DNA of 64,000 nt from Onthophagus taurus (GCF_036711975.1 NC_091973.1:1178001-1242000), one strand, 5' to 3'; positions 12,501 to 30,490 are shown, counted from the stretch's first letter. Notes: generated from the sequence alone by a model not told the origin. Numbers and translations are program-made.

Positions 12501-15500
12501 TTGAAACGTAATCTGCTGTATGGTGAAAAAACAACAGCCGTTATGGCTGGGAGCCTCATTTTATTTGACCTGCTGATTTCGCCGGCAAGCTGCCGTATCG
12601 ACGCGTTAAAAAATTCAACGTCAATATTTTGCCGCCCGTAAAGGTTTTTTAAATGGACCTGCATACGGGCACTAACGACTTCCCGTCTGCCATTAGTATA
12701 ACGGTTCTAGGAACATAAGCGGCCACATCTACGAGTCAGTACGAAGGAAATTGAGAACATTTTCCTAAGCTGTCTATTAGAATTTAAAATTTTAAATTAC
12801 TGAAGGCATATTTAATGTTTTCATCCTTTTTTAGGGGTCAATTACCGTCCGTCGCGGAACTTAGTTATTTAGATAAAGTGAAATGGCTCGATATGTACGG
12901 AGTCGATTTGCATCCTGTTGCTGTAAAACTAAAAGGAGAGGATAAAATGGATTATTATATCGGCTTAACGCCGAGCGGAATCATTCTCATGAAGAATAAA
13001 ACCAACGTAGGCACCTACTACTGGCCGCGAATATCCAAGATTTACTTCAAGGGCAGATACTTCATCCTGAAAGTCCTCGAAAAGAACGTAACTTCGCCCC
13101 CAACCTTCAAACTCCACCTACACGCTCAACCCCATTCTCTCTCTCGTTTCAGGACGAAGAGATCACCTTCGGTTTTGAAACCTCCACCAAAGCAGCTTGC
13201 AAGCACCTTTGGAAGTGCTGCGTCGAGCACCACGCCTTTTTCAGGTTGGTTCAAGTCTCTCCCACTGCTTGTAATATTTTCGGTTTAAGTTCCACCTTTC
13301 GGTTTAGGTAAGGACCTTCGACATTAAATTGGAGAAATTTTAGTTTCTGTTTTAGCGGTCATACCGAAAAACAGGCTGTCCGCGATGCCCAACTCAAAGT
13401 TCGTACACCTCCCACATTTTCTCGAACACCTTCCAGGCGATATCAACGCAGAATCGTTGAAGGCGCCAACAATGGTAAGCAAACAAAAAGATTTATAATA
13501 AAAATTATAAAACATTTTTTATTGCAGTAGGACCAGTTGATGAAATCAAAATGGATCACTACCAATCAGAAGTGAAACACGTTTCCATTCCTCAACCGGC
13601 CCAACCGTAAGAAATAAAAACACCATCTTTCTTTTTTATCCAAAAATTATTTCAAAAGGGTAACGTGCAATAGTTCAACCGAACCAAGACATCGTTCCGA
13701 TTCTCCACGAAGCACCAGAAGCGCTCCTTGGTCTCAACCTCACTCAAGAGGCTTATATAACAGCTCAGTTCCACCTAGTCCAAGATCCGTTCGCTCAGCA
13801 GGACCCAGATATAGATCTTCTTCAGTCGATAGCCAAAGCTCCAATGATTCTCGTTCTAAAAGGTAATCCCAAAAACTTCATCATATATTATTTCAACATA
13901 AATTGTAAAATAATAATAATTTATTAAAAATGTTTTATTAGTAGGCGTAAACATAGAAGCAGAATGACTTCTGATAATGAAAGCGAACTTTCGAAGAGTT
14001 CAAATAGATCCCATAGAAAACATCGAAGGCATCGCTCACGAGGTAATAGAAGAGATTCCGGTTCTGAACAAGAAAATGGAACGAGTCGTAGAAAATCTTT
14101 AAGTCGATCAAGGTAATTAAATATTATTTTTTATTATTATACCATTTTCTTCGTCTTTATTTCGTTTTGTCTAACATACAATAATAATTTGAAAATAATA
14201 ATAAATATTTGTTAAAATTTTAGGAGATCTGATAGTCATTATGAATTGGTGGATTCTACATCTCAATGGAGAGAAGCGCAACGTAAACAAGCGGGACAAA
14301 ATTCAAGTTCAATTCAACAAGCGACCGTTATAAGCAGTAAACGATCCGGATATTCAAATAATGCCCTAGAAACGGAGTCGGAAATTTCTTACCGGAACAA
14401 ACACCGCCGTGCGAGAAAACACAGGTCAAGGTCACGATCCCCGGATAACAAAACTTGGTTGCCGGATGAGTTGAAAAAACATTTAGAATTCGATCTGATA
14501 GATACATCGGGAATGAGCGAGTCTCAACTACGGGAAATTCCATACACGGTCGTTCAAACCAATGAAGCAAAGCAAATGAAGATTAAACATCTTCAGTGGG
14601 GGAAAGGAGAGAACCAAAACGATAAAAGATCGACGGATAGTCCACCGCCTCCGTATTCTCCGCAAGTTTCTGAAGCTGGGAGATTGCGAAATATGAGAGT
14701 TAGTCATTCTAGGACTAAAAATCAGTCGCCTATTACCGGAGCTGCAGATTTAATCTCGATGACAACTTCTAGTATTGCCTCTAATTCGAGTAGTACACAT
14801 AGTAATGCTACAAATATGCTGCCTAGGTTAATTTTAATTTTCAACTAATTAAAAAGGGAGAAATAAAAAATTATATTTGTAGGATGTTGGATTCTTTAGG
14901 AATCTCGGATAATTATTCCTATGGGTCGCAGCGTAGTGCGAAAAGCGGTCGAGTTGGAAGTTCTGCACTTTACGGAAATCCAAATACACTTCTTAGCGGT
15001 TTAAATAATGGATATCAAGATTCATCATCTTCTCCGACCGTTAGTCACGAACACACAGATTCAGGTCTTGGTGGTGATCAAGATTTGACTTACGGTAGTG
15101 AGAGGTAAAAGAATTTCTTGTAAAGTAGTGGGTTTTGTGGATTGATTTTCGTATAAAAATAAATTGTAAAAATAAAATAGGTAGAAATAGAATATGTAAA
15201 ATATGATGTCATTGGTACTGTATTAGATCGAGCGAAAGCCATGGAACTAACAAGGGGAGTGGTGACCTACGTCTAGGGGTATTGCCAGTGAGTAAATCCT
15301 TCGGTTCCGATTGTCAGCCATTGAATCCCCAGCAACTCTATCCGAGCCATAGTAATATGGCAGGTTTTAGAGCAAAACAAACCGCCGTCAAATCTGTATA
15401 TACTCAAGAAACGGACGGTAGATACGGGGTTAGTGTAAATCACTCCAACAATTTCGCGCGATTCTGCTCGCGTCTCTACTAATCCATAAACCCTAACTAT

Positions 15501-16840
15501 AAATATTTGATGTTTTAGCACGCTAAGTCGTCCCGCCTAACTTATAATACCGCTTCAAACTCGCCAATTCACCTGGAAAGGGTGCCTCATAAGCCACCGG
15601 TCGATGCACGCAACTCGATCATGAGGTCTGGGTCTAAATACAGTAACTCTCCTTACAACTCTCCTTTAACTGAATTCATACATCCATCTTTACGGGGTTC
15701 TTTACGCTCTGTCGCGAGTAGTCCTGCCAATAACGGCAACGATTCCGGCCCCTTACGTCTACAATACAAGACCGGATCGAGTGTACGCTCGAAATGTAGC
15801 ATTATATCGGATACTAAATCCGAAATAGACGATAACTATATGTTCTCAGGACATAGAACTGATACTAATCAAAATATAAATGAATTTTCTGTAAGTATTT
15901 TCTTTCTTATTGTACATTATTTTATTTAATCTTACATGATCGTACACCTAACTATTTCCAACATTATCATTCATCAATAATTCATGAATATTTAACAATA
16001 TATTAATAAATAAATGTTATGTGTACGTTCTAAATAAAAACCGCTAGTGCTTTTATTATTTATTTATATTCATATTTAAATTAAACCAGTAGAATAAGCG
16101 AGAGATGTGGTAATCTGTAATCTGTAACCTATCTCGGGCCTTGCTTGCTTCCTCTTTGACTGCTTCAACCCTATTCGACCTGTAGCTGCTTCGAGTCGAC
16201 CGGAAAAGTAGTTTTGAATTTGGTTTCTTTGGGTTATTAGATTAGTTAGGCCACATCGTGCGGGTAGTTAACTTTTCATCTATCACACTCTACCTCTGTG
16301 TCACATACCAAAAACAAAAAAAAAACAAACACATTGAAGCAGTCTTTGAGACGTTAAGCCGAGATTTTAATAAACGCCGAGAACAGAAGACCACAACCAG
16401 TAGCTAAGCTCCGTTTATTATTTTTGTTGCCCTTTAAACAGCGTGAAGTAATTTGTATTTTTTCATTTAAAATTGCGATATGTGATGCAGAGATGTCAAA
16501 GCAGAAGCGCACGTAGTTCGCATAATAAACCTCCATTACCGCCAATACATAATCGAAATCGATCCGTGAGTTTGGAATACGTACTAACACCACTAATAAG
16601 GAGTTCGCAAAAGTAAGTAGAAACTTAGATGTAATCCGCTTACGTAATTGAACCGAAAAGTATTTCCGTCATCAAGCGATACATGGCTATGTTTTGGCGT
16701 TGACCTAAAATGTTTTTATTTTTATTTTAATACAGGTCTCGACAGCAGTAAGCTTACCAAATATTGCTCAAAACGAGAACAATCAGCCCCAAGATGGACC
16801 GCGACGAAAAGAGGCATCCGAAATGAGTACTGAACTTTAA
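6522..16840 (+). CDS. EPB41L4A: FERM-domain band 4.1-like protein 4A, 5' end missing
   Basis: Sixteen phase-compatible exons: 6522-6626, 6697-6818, 8429-8526, 12289-12409, 12835-13087, 13153-13244, 13356-13474, 13528-13606, 13674-13862, 13942-14112, 14224-14826, 14883-15104, 15227-15428, 15519-15890, 16491-16565 and 16736-16840 (stop TAA). They give about 975 residues. The first six exons encode the FERM domain: end of F1 ([31 protein letters not shown]), F2 ([32 protein letters not shown]) and F3 ([39 protein letters not shown]). A basic Ser/Arg-rich region follows, then a conserved block ([27 protein letters not shown]) also found in vertebrate EPB41L4A. FERM proteins of this class link membrane proteins to the cortical cytoskeleton. 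The C-terminus depends on donor choice at 16566 or 16613. AATAAA lies at 16986. Confidence 0.9.
9157..10595 (+). mobile_element. Tc1-like DNA transposon in a FERM-gene intron
   Basis: Both ends carry the same inverted repeat of about 28 bp (CAGTCAGTCCCAAAAGTCAT…) flanked by the TA target duplication (9155-9156 and 10596-10597). The 1.44-kb element sits in the intron 8527-12288 of the FERM gene, in the same orientation. Its transposase gene is defective, so it can move only if another copy supplies enzyme. Confidence 0.93.
9439..10350 (+). pseudogene. Tc1-like transposase with frameshift and two deletions
   Basis: The natural start is ATG at 9439 ([19 protein letters not shown]). A frameshift near 9500 follows, after which the frame continues [16 protein letters not shown] (first HTH). 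An in-frame gap follows KTVSAE: the usual second HTH is absent and the text jumps to [10 protein letters not shown]. The catalytic domain has TDESKYN (first Asp), QQDQDPKHT (second Asp) and [12 protein letters not shown] (Glu). However, only 30 residues separate the second Asp and the Glu instead of the family's 34, because about four residues are missing between REWL and PKQL. The conserved part ends near [14 protein letters not shown]. Three independent lesions make it inactive. Confidence 0.85.
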
Positions 16841-17997
16841 ATACTTATATTATTTATATACTTATACAAGAAGAAACAAATTAAATGGAAAAAATATATA
16901 TTATATACATCGATGTAAAAACATACACTTTTTCTACACGTATTAGATAGCTATTTGTATTGATCAGTGTTCCGAGTATACTCGAAATAAAAAATATGAA
17001 AAAGCATCCATTATAAACGAAAATTGTAATCACATAAATGTTCTCAATTCAAGTAAAAGTAACCGTTTTTAAGTATTACTACAATATTATAGGACTGTTT
17101 GTAATTATTTCATATGTGATTATCTTATGTTGACAGTATTTAACATATTTATATTATGTTGATTACAAATAAAAACTTAAGTTCTGAATTTTTTATGTTT
17201 TTTTTTACCAATAATAATAAAAAGTGCACATGAACAGATTTGAACATGATGTTTTTTTTGTTAATTTGCATCGTAGATCAAAATTGTGATATCGGCCATG
17301 ATCGAGGTTGGGACCTACCGTCATGGTTATTAAAACTATGAAACTTCATTTCTATCTACGCTGGTATGACATGAAACGAGTCCGAATATTACAAATATAT
17401 GGACTTCACGAATGCTTCAATCGATCATCTCAAATAGTAAGACTCGGACTATGGCCTCATTTTTATCTATGACTTGCAACCTAGATAAAATAACAACGGC
17501 CATTTTCGAAGACGTCGGTTGATCCTAAAATGATCCCTAATATGCTTTTTATTTATATTTTCCTTTATTTTCATATTTAAATGAAATTTAGGATTATATC
17601 GACTCTCAATTGCAAAAATTGAAGATACCTTTAATATTTATCATTTTGCTTGTCGCCATCTATGAAACAAAATTGAAAACTTAATTAATATTTTAAAGGT
17701 AGTTTTTCTATTTTAAAGTAAAATTATTAAAATAATTAATCGAATGAATAGAGATAATTAATGGAATTAATTTAAAGATTTTAATCAATTAAAGAAATTG
17801 TATTCTTTCTATTTTGGTGAAAGTACCAACTGTCCGGTCGCCATGTTCCCATTAACTTTCCACAGTCACAAAACGTCAACAGAAACGATAACTGGCAACT
17901 GGCAGTTGTAAAAACACGATTCGTGCACTGACTAAAATTTTGTTGCTTATAGTCCAAGGCCTCCCAAATAATATTTGCCCCGGTAAAACGATCGAAA
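16841..17997. other. 3' UTR of the FERM gene, then intergenic spacer and GOLPH3 leader
   Basis: AATAAA motifs at 16986 and about 17165 mark likely ends of the FERM transcript. The remainder up to the GOLPH3 start codon at 17998 shows no coding potential. Confidence 0.5.
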
Positions 17998-22875
<4,878 letters not shown>

Positions 22876-25340
22876 TCCGTCGCTATTCTCGGTTCCGGGT
22901 CATTTTGTATAGGTACTTTTCTAAAAATTCTTTGTAAATAAATTAGCGTTCCCTTCCCCCCACCCAGAAAAAAAAACATTCTCCTCCATCCTGAGGACGG
23001 AAAGCGACGTTTTTCCGTCGAATATAGTATTTCGATTGTTATTTATGTCCGTTTCGGGTCGCATTTTGATGATTAATGATTTTATATTATAATTAAAAAT
23101 ATTGAAAAAAAATTAAAGTAATAATGAGAAGAAATAAAAGTATCAGTATACATTAAATATACATACACATAGTATTGATGTAAATTAAACTAATTAATAT
23201 TTTGTTTAAACACAACGTTTTGAGCAAAAATCAGAACGTTTTGTTGAAAATAAAATCGAAATTTTAAGAAAATGGATAAAACAACCAAACAAACTCACTA
23301 AAAGTTTTTTTTGTATCAGTCTTGTTTCTTGTAAGTGAAAAAAGAATGTATCTTCTTATTAATTATATGATTTATAGGTATAAAAAGCTTGTTTTATTGT
23401 ATAGCCGGTTTTTTTTATTAAAAAAAGATTTTAGATGGAGATTTTCTTTAAATGTATTTGTGTATATAGAAATAGGGCCAGTTTTTAAAAAAGTTTTTTT
23501 TCTTTTAAACTTACTTTAACGACTGCCTCCAAAACATTCCACGTTTTGGACACCGTTGGATGAACTTATGCTAGTCTAAAGTATTTTTAAAAACACATCA
23601 AAAAATATATGCATAAATATATATAATATATGTCATATCAACTGTATGCTAATATAAAAATCATTTTCGTGTCCAATTTTGTTTATAAGGTTTAGAAATA
23701 AGTTTGTGCATGGGTACATTATTATTTTCTTTTTTTTGTTCAAATCTCTGTCTAAAATCATGGTGAGATTTTTTTATTGAATAGAGTTAATAGTCTCCTC
23801 CGACTTATGGCTATATGTGATATAAACTAAAATTGAAAATTAAAAAAAATATATATAAATATTAACTTAGCCCACTTTCACATTATAAATAAAAGAAACG
23901 AAGTTAATTGGCGATGATGTACGTGTGGTATTCGGTAAATACACGGATTTTCATGCATTATTTTCTTTCATTTTAATTTTAAGCGCACCTTAGTTCAGCT
24001 AATGTATTAAAAATTGAACTTTTTTTGTGTATGTAAAATTTATACATGTTATAGTTAACATTTTTTCAAACAATAAATGTATATATACTATATGTCTAAA
24101 ATATTTATGCCCGTTTTTTATCATCACCACACCTTAAGGACTAAATTATATGGTTTTGTATATGTGTGAGGTACAGTTCCTAAAGCAGTGTCTAAAGGTC
24201 AAATATTCTTCCTAAGAGTTATCAGATGAAAGAGTTTGAAAGGGTTTCTCTCCTCAATGTTCTCTGTTGGACCAAAATATGTGGCAATTAGCATATTAGT
24301 GTGCAAAGCTAAGTTTGAATAAGCAATGTTATATCAATTTTTTATTGATTCCTTCTGCCCACAGATAAAACCGATTTTGCGTCATTTGTATGTAAATCAA
24401 ATAAACCCGAAAACAATTAGTGCCTATTTGTAATAATTGTATTTAAACGTTTGGGAAAATATGTATTGGCCTGTTGAGTTTTGCTTCTATCCTTATTTAA
24501 TACTCGCGTGTGTAGATAAAACGAAACGTGGATCTAGGGATGGAACATTTAAAATAATTGTATCGCCTTTTTTCTTTGCCGCATTACAAATCTCTCTTCG
24601 CCAATGTCTTTATGTACCAATATCCTCAATACCGTTATAATTATTATATTTGTAATTTCCCCCACTATCATGGCATGGTATCTCCAGTTAATATAGGATA
24701 TAATGGATCTCCATCTTTTTCTAACCGGTGTGAAGTTGTAACGAATAAAGTACGTTGTCTGTGGACAGTTTAGTTTTTGCTTTAGTACCCGTTATTATTC
24801 GAACATTTCGACGCTTTTTCTTCGAATTAACAGAAACATTTCTTGACGTTCACCCATCGTAAGTATTTTGCAAATAGGTATCGGTCATAATCCTCGTTTC
24901 CCCTAACGATTTTAAGATGAGAAATCGTCGTGTTTTTTTTTAACTTTTAGTTTTAGGTAACATTCTTCCTTTATAATGAGTTTATTCATAAATATTGCAT
25001 AAATTAAAAAGGGTTGATGTCGACTCTACTCAGTTAACTTTAAAAATATATGTTGACATAACCTCAAATGTGACAGTGTTTTGTTTTTTTTTTTAATCTA
25101 ACACACACACACATATATATATATATATACATTTGTTTTTGAATGATTAAGTACATTTTTATGATGACTAAACATAACGGATTTTATTTTTAATTTCTTA
25201 TCAAGAAGTTTATAAATTCAAAAAGCATTTAAAAAATGTAATAATCATTGTTCTATGTAAAAACGATTTCGCGCTTGCGCATAATCTTTGACAACACTTA
25301 AAATTAGTATTGCGCATGCGTCATGGTTAAAAAATTCCAA
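22876..25340. other. GOLPH3 3' UTR and intergenic spacer
   Basis: Several AATAAA signals follow the GOLPH3 stop (near 22936, 23134, 23247, 23886 and 24071), so alternative 3' ends are possible. A CA/TA microsatellite lies at about 25101-25131. No further coding segment is seen before the endosulfine gene. Confidence 0.5.
25262..25325. promoter_or_regulatory. NRF-1/Ewg-like palindromic promoter motifs
   Basis: Two GC-rich sites stand out in AT-rich DNA just upstream of the endosulfine leader: CGCGCTTGCGCA and TTGCGCATGCGTC. Both match the NRF-1 consensus core (GCGCATGCGC, one imperfectly), which in insects is read by Ewg-type factors. Their position about 50-110 bp before the start codon fits a core promoter, though the acceptor-like CAG at 25358-25360 leaves open a leader intron. 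Confidence 0.5.
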
Positions 25341-25373
25341 CCCAATTATTAACTTTCAGATTCTTCAGAAAAA

Positions 25374-25785
25374 ATGAGCGAACAAGAGAACGAGCAAGTT
25401 TCCGAAATGAGTCCTCACGAAGTGGAAAAGATAGAAGAGGCGAAATTAAAAGCGAAATATCCAACGGGAGTCGTTGGTTCAAATGGAAGTCGTCCAATCG
25501 CTGGACATTCGGCTTTCTTGCAAAAACGTTTGGCTAAAGGAGTAAGAACGTCTTAAATTAAAAAAAAATTTATAACTGTTTTGACTTTTTTAGCAAAAAT
25601 TTTTTGATTCCGGCGATTATCAAATGGCAAAACAAAAAATTGGAGGTGTTAATAAACAGCCGTTGAAAGTGGCAGTTCCTGTAAACCCATACGCCACTGG
25701 AGATGCAATCCCAACCCCAGAAACAGTACCAGCACGAAAAACGTCCATAATACAATCCTCTAAATTTACGCCAAACGTCATCTAG
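25374..25785 (+). CDS. endos: Endosulfine / ARPP-19 family PP2A-B55 inhibitor
   Basis: Two exons, 25374-25541 and 25594-25785, separated by a 52-bp intron at phase 0, encode 119 residues, the usual family size. The signature FDSGDYQMAK is present. Its Ser is the Greatwall kinase site that turns the protein into a tight PP2A-B55 inhibitor at mitotic or meiotic entry. The preceding EEAKLKAKYP segment and the C-terminal RKTS (the PKA site region, RKSS in vertebrates) are also conserved. The protein acts in the cytoplasm and nucleus. AATAAA signals lie at 25885 and 26090. Confidence 0.97.
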
Positions 25786-26109
25786 TCGTCTGGCTGCTGT
25801 AATATTTACGGACGTCCCCAATGTAGATACTTGTTTCTTAACTTTCTTTCCCCCCCCTTTTCATCATCAGGTTAACTTATTATTAATAAAAACCCATTAA
25901 CTACAACTTATATTAAAAATAATAAAAAAAAACTTTTAATCTGCGTTTATTTTTTTTTAGTTTAATGGTTATGTTATGTATTAGTTTTTATTTCGACAAG
26001 ATTTTTTTTGAAAAGTCATATTTTAACAGTTGTAGTTTAGGGTAACTAGATTTAACATGTATACATACATTCAGATGTACATTTAGTTTAATAAAAGAAA
26101 TTACATTTT

Positions 26110-27071
26110 ACAGTTAATATTGTTTTATATATTTGTGGTCAACCAAGTTTTTGTATATCATTTTGAAATCCAGGTCGCAACATTGTGGCAGCTATTTATG
26201 TATCAAGGCGTTTAAAGTTAGTTATGAGCAGATTTACAAAAACATCGTTATTGTCAATCTAGGTAGCTATTTGTCCAGCAAAGCTTTAAAATTTGATTAT
26301 GAACCGAGGTCGCTTGTGGCCGAAATTCCAGATTTACAAAAAACACCTTTATTTTCAGTCCTATATCAATCCCTAGTGATTATAAATGCAATTATCTTAA
26401 TATCGTGATACTTATCTAGTAGAAAAACAACCTTTCTCTTTATCAATTACTTTTAATATTAAATACATTGACCTAGACACTACTAACACAAACAAACCGT
26501 TTTTATGATCCCTATGTCATCATGTATTAAAGCCATTTATTAAAATATATTAATGTTTTTATCAAAAAAATTAACAGAGGTTGCTTGCGTACGAGGCTAA
26601 GAAGGAAAATAACTCCACCAAAATATATTTAAAATGTTTGATGTATCTAAACTTTCTTTCCAATTGATTTTTGCGATACATATATATATATATACACCCA
26701 CCTCTATATATAATATATATATATCAACGTTCTCAATGGAAATTCTTGTTAAGCGCTGACTAATACAGCGTTTTGTCACAAATTCTTAACAGTCTAAATA
26801 GTATTAAATTGTTGCAACATAATTCCAGTCGTTAACAAGACCTTGACGAGAAAGTAGTGGAAAAACCTATATAATCTGGGTAAGAAATGTCCTCATTAAA
26901 TTATTTTTTTAAACACCCACCTTTCAGGTTATGTTTCCTCATCATAATCACAAAAAGTTTTCATTATTTCCAATTCCACATATTTTAATAACTTTGGAAA
27001 TCAATCTAATATTGCTGTTAATTGGGTTGCCTAATCTAAATTAATTTAATTTTTTAATTTCCATGTAGAAA
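26110..27071. other. Intergenic spacer between endosulfine and PTPS
   Basis: No coding segment is recognised. A weak degenerate direct repeat of about 100 bp occurs at 26180-26390 and TA microsatellites at about 26676-26725. The PTPS promoter probably lies at the right end. Confidence 0.4.
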
Positions 27072-27544
27072 ATGTCCGTGCCAAAAGCTTATATTACACG
27101 TCGTTGTCATTTTTCAGCAGCCCATCGATTACACAGGTAATAACATAAAACAACATTGACATCATTTTTTATTTTATTATTATTAGCTCAAGATTAAATC
27201 AAGAAGAAAATTCGATTATTTATGGAAAATGTAATCATCCTCACGGCCATGGACATAATTACACAGTTGAAGTAACATTATTTGGACCTGTTGATCCTAT
27301 AACTGGGATGGTAGAGAATTTGACGATTTTGAAACAATACATGGATGCGGCAATTATGAACGAAATGGATCATAAAAATTTGGATAAAGATGTGGAGTTC
27401 TTTTTTGAAAGGCCAAGTACTACCGAAAACGTTGCGCTTTTTATTTGGAGTCGAATCAGGACTATGATGGAAAAACCACAACTTTTATACGAAGTAAAAG
27501 TCTATGAAACTGAAAATAATATTGTTAGTTATCGCGGGGAATAA
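27072..27544 (+). CDS. PTS: 6-pyruvoyl-tetrahydropterin synthase
   Basis: Exons 27072-27136 and 27187-27544, joined through a 50-bp intron, give a 140-residue protein, standard for the family. The enzyme converts 7,8-dihydroneopterin triphosphate to 6-pyruvoyl-tetrahydropterin in tetrahydrobiopterin synthesis, and in insects it also feeds eye pigment (Drosophila purple). Zinc ligands are visible: His in RRCHFSAAHRL, then the HGHGHNY pair. The Cys in GKCNHPHGHGH and the Asp-His pair in EMDHKNLD are the catalytic residues, and STTENVA holds the substrate-binding Glu. All are present, so the enzyme should be active. AATAAA at 27555 ends the transcript close to the convergent ceramidase gene. Confidence 0.97.
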
Positions 27545-27696
27545 GAAAAATATAAATAAATTCATTGTCTTTAATACACACTTTTCCTTACAACATATTT
27601 TTAATATAATATATTAAAATCTATCACATCAAAAAATCACATCTGTTTTACGTTTCTTATATATTTTTTCATAACACATTCTTATTCCTTTATTAT

Positions 27697-28608
27697 CTAT
27701 ATTTTATCATTAAAATCTACTTGAGCGGTTTTTATGGATACATAAGGTATTCCTAATTCAAAATCATTTTTTGGCCAATATCTTAAAACGGCTCTTTCTT
27801 CCGGTTTTTCTTCTCTCACGGAAAAGTACGCGAATAAAACGCACGCTGTGTAGGAAGCTATGAATATAAATATATGCCACAATCCATGGAGATATGGAAA
27901 TTTAATTGCAGACCATGCCTCGCATAGTAATCTATCATTTATCCAGCAGAATACTGCTACAAACCAAACACTCGCGCAACGAACACCTAAACGATGAATT
28001 CTTTCATTTTTATCTCTTCTAACTTCATGGATTAATAAAATCACGGATGGAATTCCTAATAACATTAAGGCAAATGCGTTGACAGCTGGGTGGATTATTG
28101 CTAGAAATGTTCCTATTATTCCAAATGCTATCCCTCCAAGTGTAAAAAGTTTTCTAAAAAAAATGTATAAAAATATATGATCAAAATCGTCAAAAAAATC
28201 TTACCTATCATTATTAATAAAATTTGGAAAAAATCTTCTTGGGAAGAACATAGAAAAAGCAGCAGAAAAAACCCATAAAATAGCAACTTCATCTAACAAC
28301 TGCCCAACAAGGCTTAAAGTTGCATGAAAATACGCGGATGATAAACCAACAACAATTAACAAAGTCCATATTAAGTGTATTCCCGGATTAATAATTTGCC
28401 CATAAGGTTTAAATAGATGCATTAATAAAGGCGGCAAAACAAAAAATAAAACATTACTGAACTAAAACAATTAAAAAAAATTATTTCAACAACAAATTAT
28501 TTTCTGATTACCTACCGTGTTTACAAATTCAGCTATAATAGGCGAAAACGTGTAATTTTCTTCACACCAATCAATTGGCGAACTTCCTGGTTGCAAGGTA
28601 GCCCACAT
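27697..28608 (-). CDS. ACER: Alkaline ceramidase
   Basis: Three minus-strand exons, 28608-28516, 28461-28205 and 28153-27697, join in phase to 268 residues, matching ACER family length (about 265-280). It is a seven-helix membrane hydrolase of ER and Golgi that cleaves ceramide to sphingosine. Family hallmarks are PIDWCEENY near the N-terminus, [18 protein letters not shown] (zinc-site His and nearby acidic residue) and [11 protein letters not shown], whose two His complete the metal site. Hydrophobic helices fill the space between. The upstream acceptor at 28618-28620 shows that a leader exon exists. Drosophila calls the homologue brainwashing. Its 3' end is 152 bp from that of the convergent pterin synthase gene. 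Confidence 0.95.
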
Positions 28609-28624
28609 TATATCGCTCTAAAAT

Positions 28625-30490
28625 AAAAAAATTAAAACAAAATTAAAAAAAATAATTATTTACCTACAAATTCTTGGTACCAAAACATTGTGTTAAAACA
28701 AAAATAATAAATAAAATTTTAATCTAGATCGCAACTGAAACTATACTAAATGCAAAACGTTTGAATTGTTAATGAGAGAATGCGTTTCATTTTCCAAATC
28801 CTTACCAATAATCGACGCGTTTTATTATCAGCAAACCAAAGTGTTGTAATTCACACGCAAAATCGACAGAAATAACAATAACAACGTCGTTCCATGGTCT
28901 TGATTCGTATGCAAGGTTCTATTCAAACGCCAGTAAAAAATGCAGGTCGTAAATAATCCTTTTGTAAACAATGGCTTTGTAAACAAAGACTTTTGGCTCA
29001 CAGCAGTGCACAGTGCACAGTTTTTTTTTTACTGTTGTTGGTTGAATGAAAATCTGTACACTGAGTCGAGTCAAAAAGAACTCTGTACTGATTGAGAAGA
29101 TTCCTTTGTTTCAACAAGGAGCAATCTTTTTTCTTTTCAAGTACATGTGACGCAATCAAAACATAGTTATTTTCTTAATCACAGAGTATGATTTTAATTC
29201 TTTTTTTTTGTATCATACATTTATTATTAGATTAAGTGAAACAAAATACAATTTGTTTTTATTTAGATGTCGAATTAAAGATAAAAGTCGTCGAAATCTC
29301 AACAGATTAATAAAAAAAAATCACTTAATATGAGGCTACCGGCAATAAATTAGTCCCAATGAAGGTGTTGCTAAATATATCTTGATTGATTAGCGAGCTT
29401 GTATAACATTCAATTAAATAGATAAGAGTAAATTGAAAAGGTGTGACTTTGATTTGAATAGTTTTTTCCGCAATAAATCATTTGATAAGAAAAATAAAAA
29501 TATTTTACTACTTTAATCTAATACTAATTTGATTGTTTAAAAATAAAGTTTATTTTAACTCGATAGTCTTTTATGATTAGATATTTTAAAAACTACTTGC
29601 TGCGTCTAAGGCTTTGTAGATAAAAGATTGAATTTATAAATAATAATAACGTATTAAATACCATTTATGAATAATTTCTTTATCGCGAAAGATTCTTCTA
29701 TTTGAATGGAAACGTTTGTAAATTAATATTTGTTTTGTATATATATATATATATATGAAGTGATTGAGCATAGCAAGTAAAATATATAATAATATAAGCA
29801 CACGGTGCGAGGCAAACAAAAAAGATTTTGCTATATCCTCATTCAAGAAGTATGAAACATTGTGAGCTTTTAAAGTATACCTTTGGCAATGACGCAGGGT
29901 GATTTGGGATACGAATTCATCTTGAACCACATATTCAGGAGAAATTTGATAGCAGCCTTGAGCAAACTCAATCTGGTGTGGGGAGTTATTCTACTAGAAA
30001 TAGTTCTTTGCAATGAGGTCCAGATGGGAAAAAGACATCAAACATGTTTTCAAAGTAATAATGTTTCAAAAACACTTCGAAATTGTTTGTGCAGAAGGCA
30101 CCAACATGTTAGAAACTGTTCCAATTGATTTCTGAAGATACCAACCCAACCCCAATTTATTGTTTAAGATTCTTGTGACATGGCAGAACTACTTTACATA
30201 ATAAAAATTAAAGAAAGATAAAAAGAAATAATAAAGCATTTATCTTTATAATCGTTTCGATTTAGAATTAGATAAATTCGATAACGATTATAAATAGTGG
30301 GAGTTTCATAGTTCACACCCCCATTAGGGGCAAAGTGCGTAGTTGACGTTGATTAGGTAAAGAATTTTTTTTATTATCGGAGTGGAAAAAAATCATGCGA
30401 CCGGGGAAATGTACTTTGTACATTTCGGCTATGTTCGTAACGGTATAAATACTTTTTCGTCGTAGGTATAGACTCACTTGTTCCGCGAAC
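28625..30490. other. Intergenic region, ceramidase leader side
   Basis: Probable 5' flank of the ceramidase gene (minus) and spacer to the UCP gene. It holds a TA microsatellite (about 29737-29757). No coding segment is supported. Confidence 0.4.

Noticed and set aside
13942-13947. Exact acceptor of one FERM-gene exon
   Set aside because: Two in-phase acceptors three bases apart (NAGNAG-like) fit equally. I listed the first and do not claim which one is used.
16491-16612. Taking the longer exon as the main form
   Set aside because: It leads to a stop a few codons into the last exon. The shorter form keeps a full last exon, so it was used for the model.
26133-26408. 91-codon ORF after endosulfine
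   Set aside because: Arises from a degenerate local repeat and has no homology that I recognise.
29883-30128. Possible exon or transposon end near GCAGGGTGATTTGGG
   Set aside because: The ORF lacks coding features and the resemblance to mariner ends is only a few bases.
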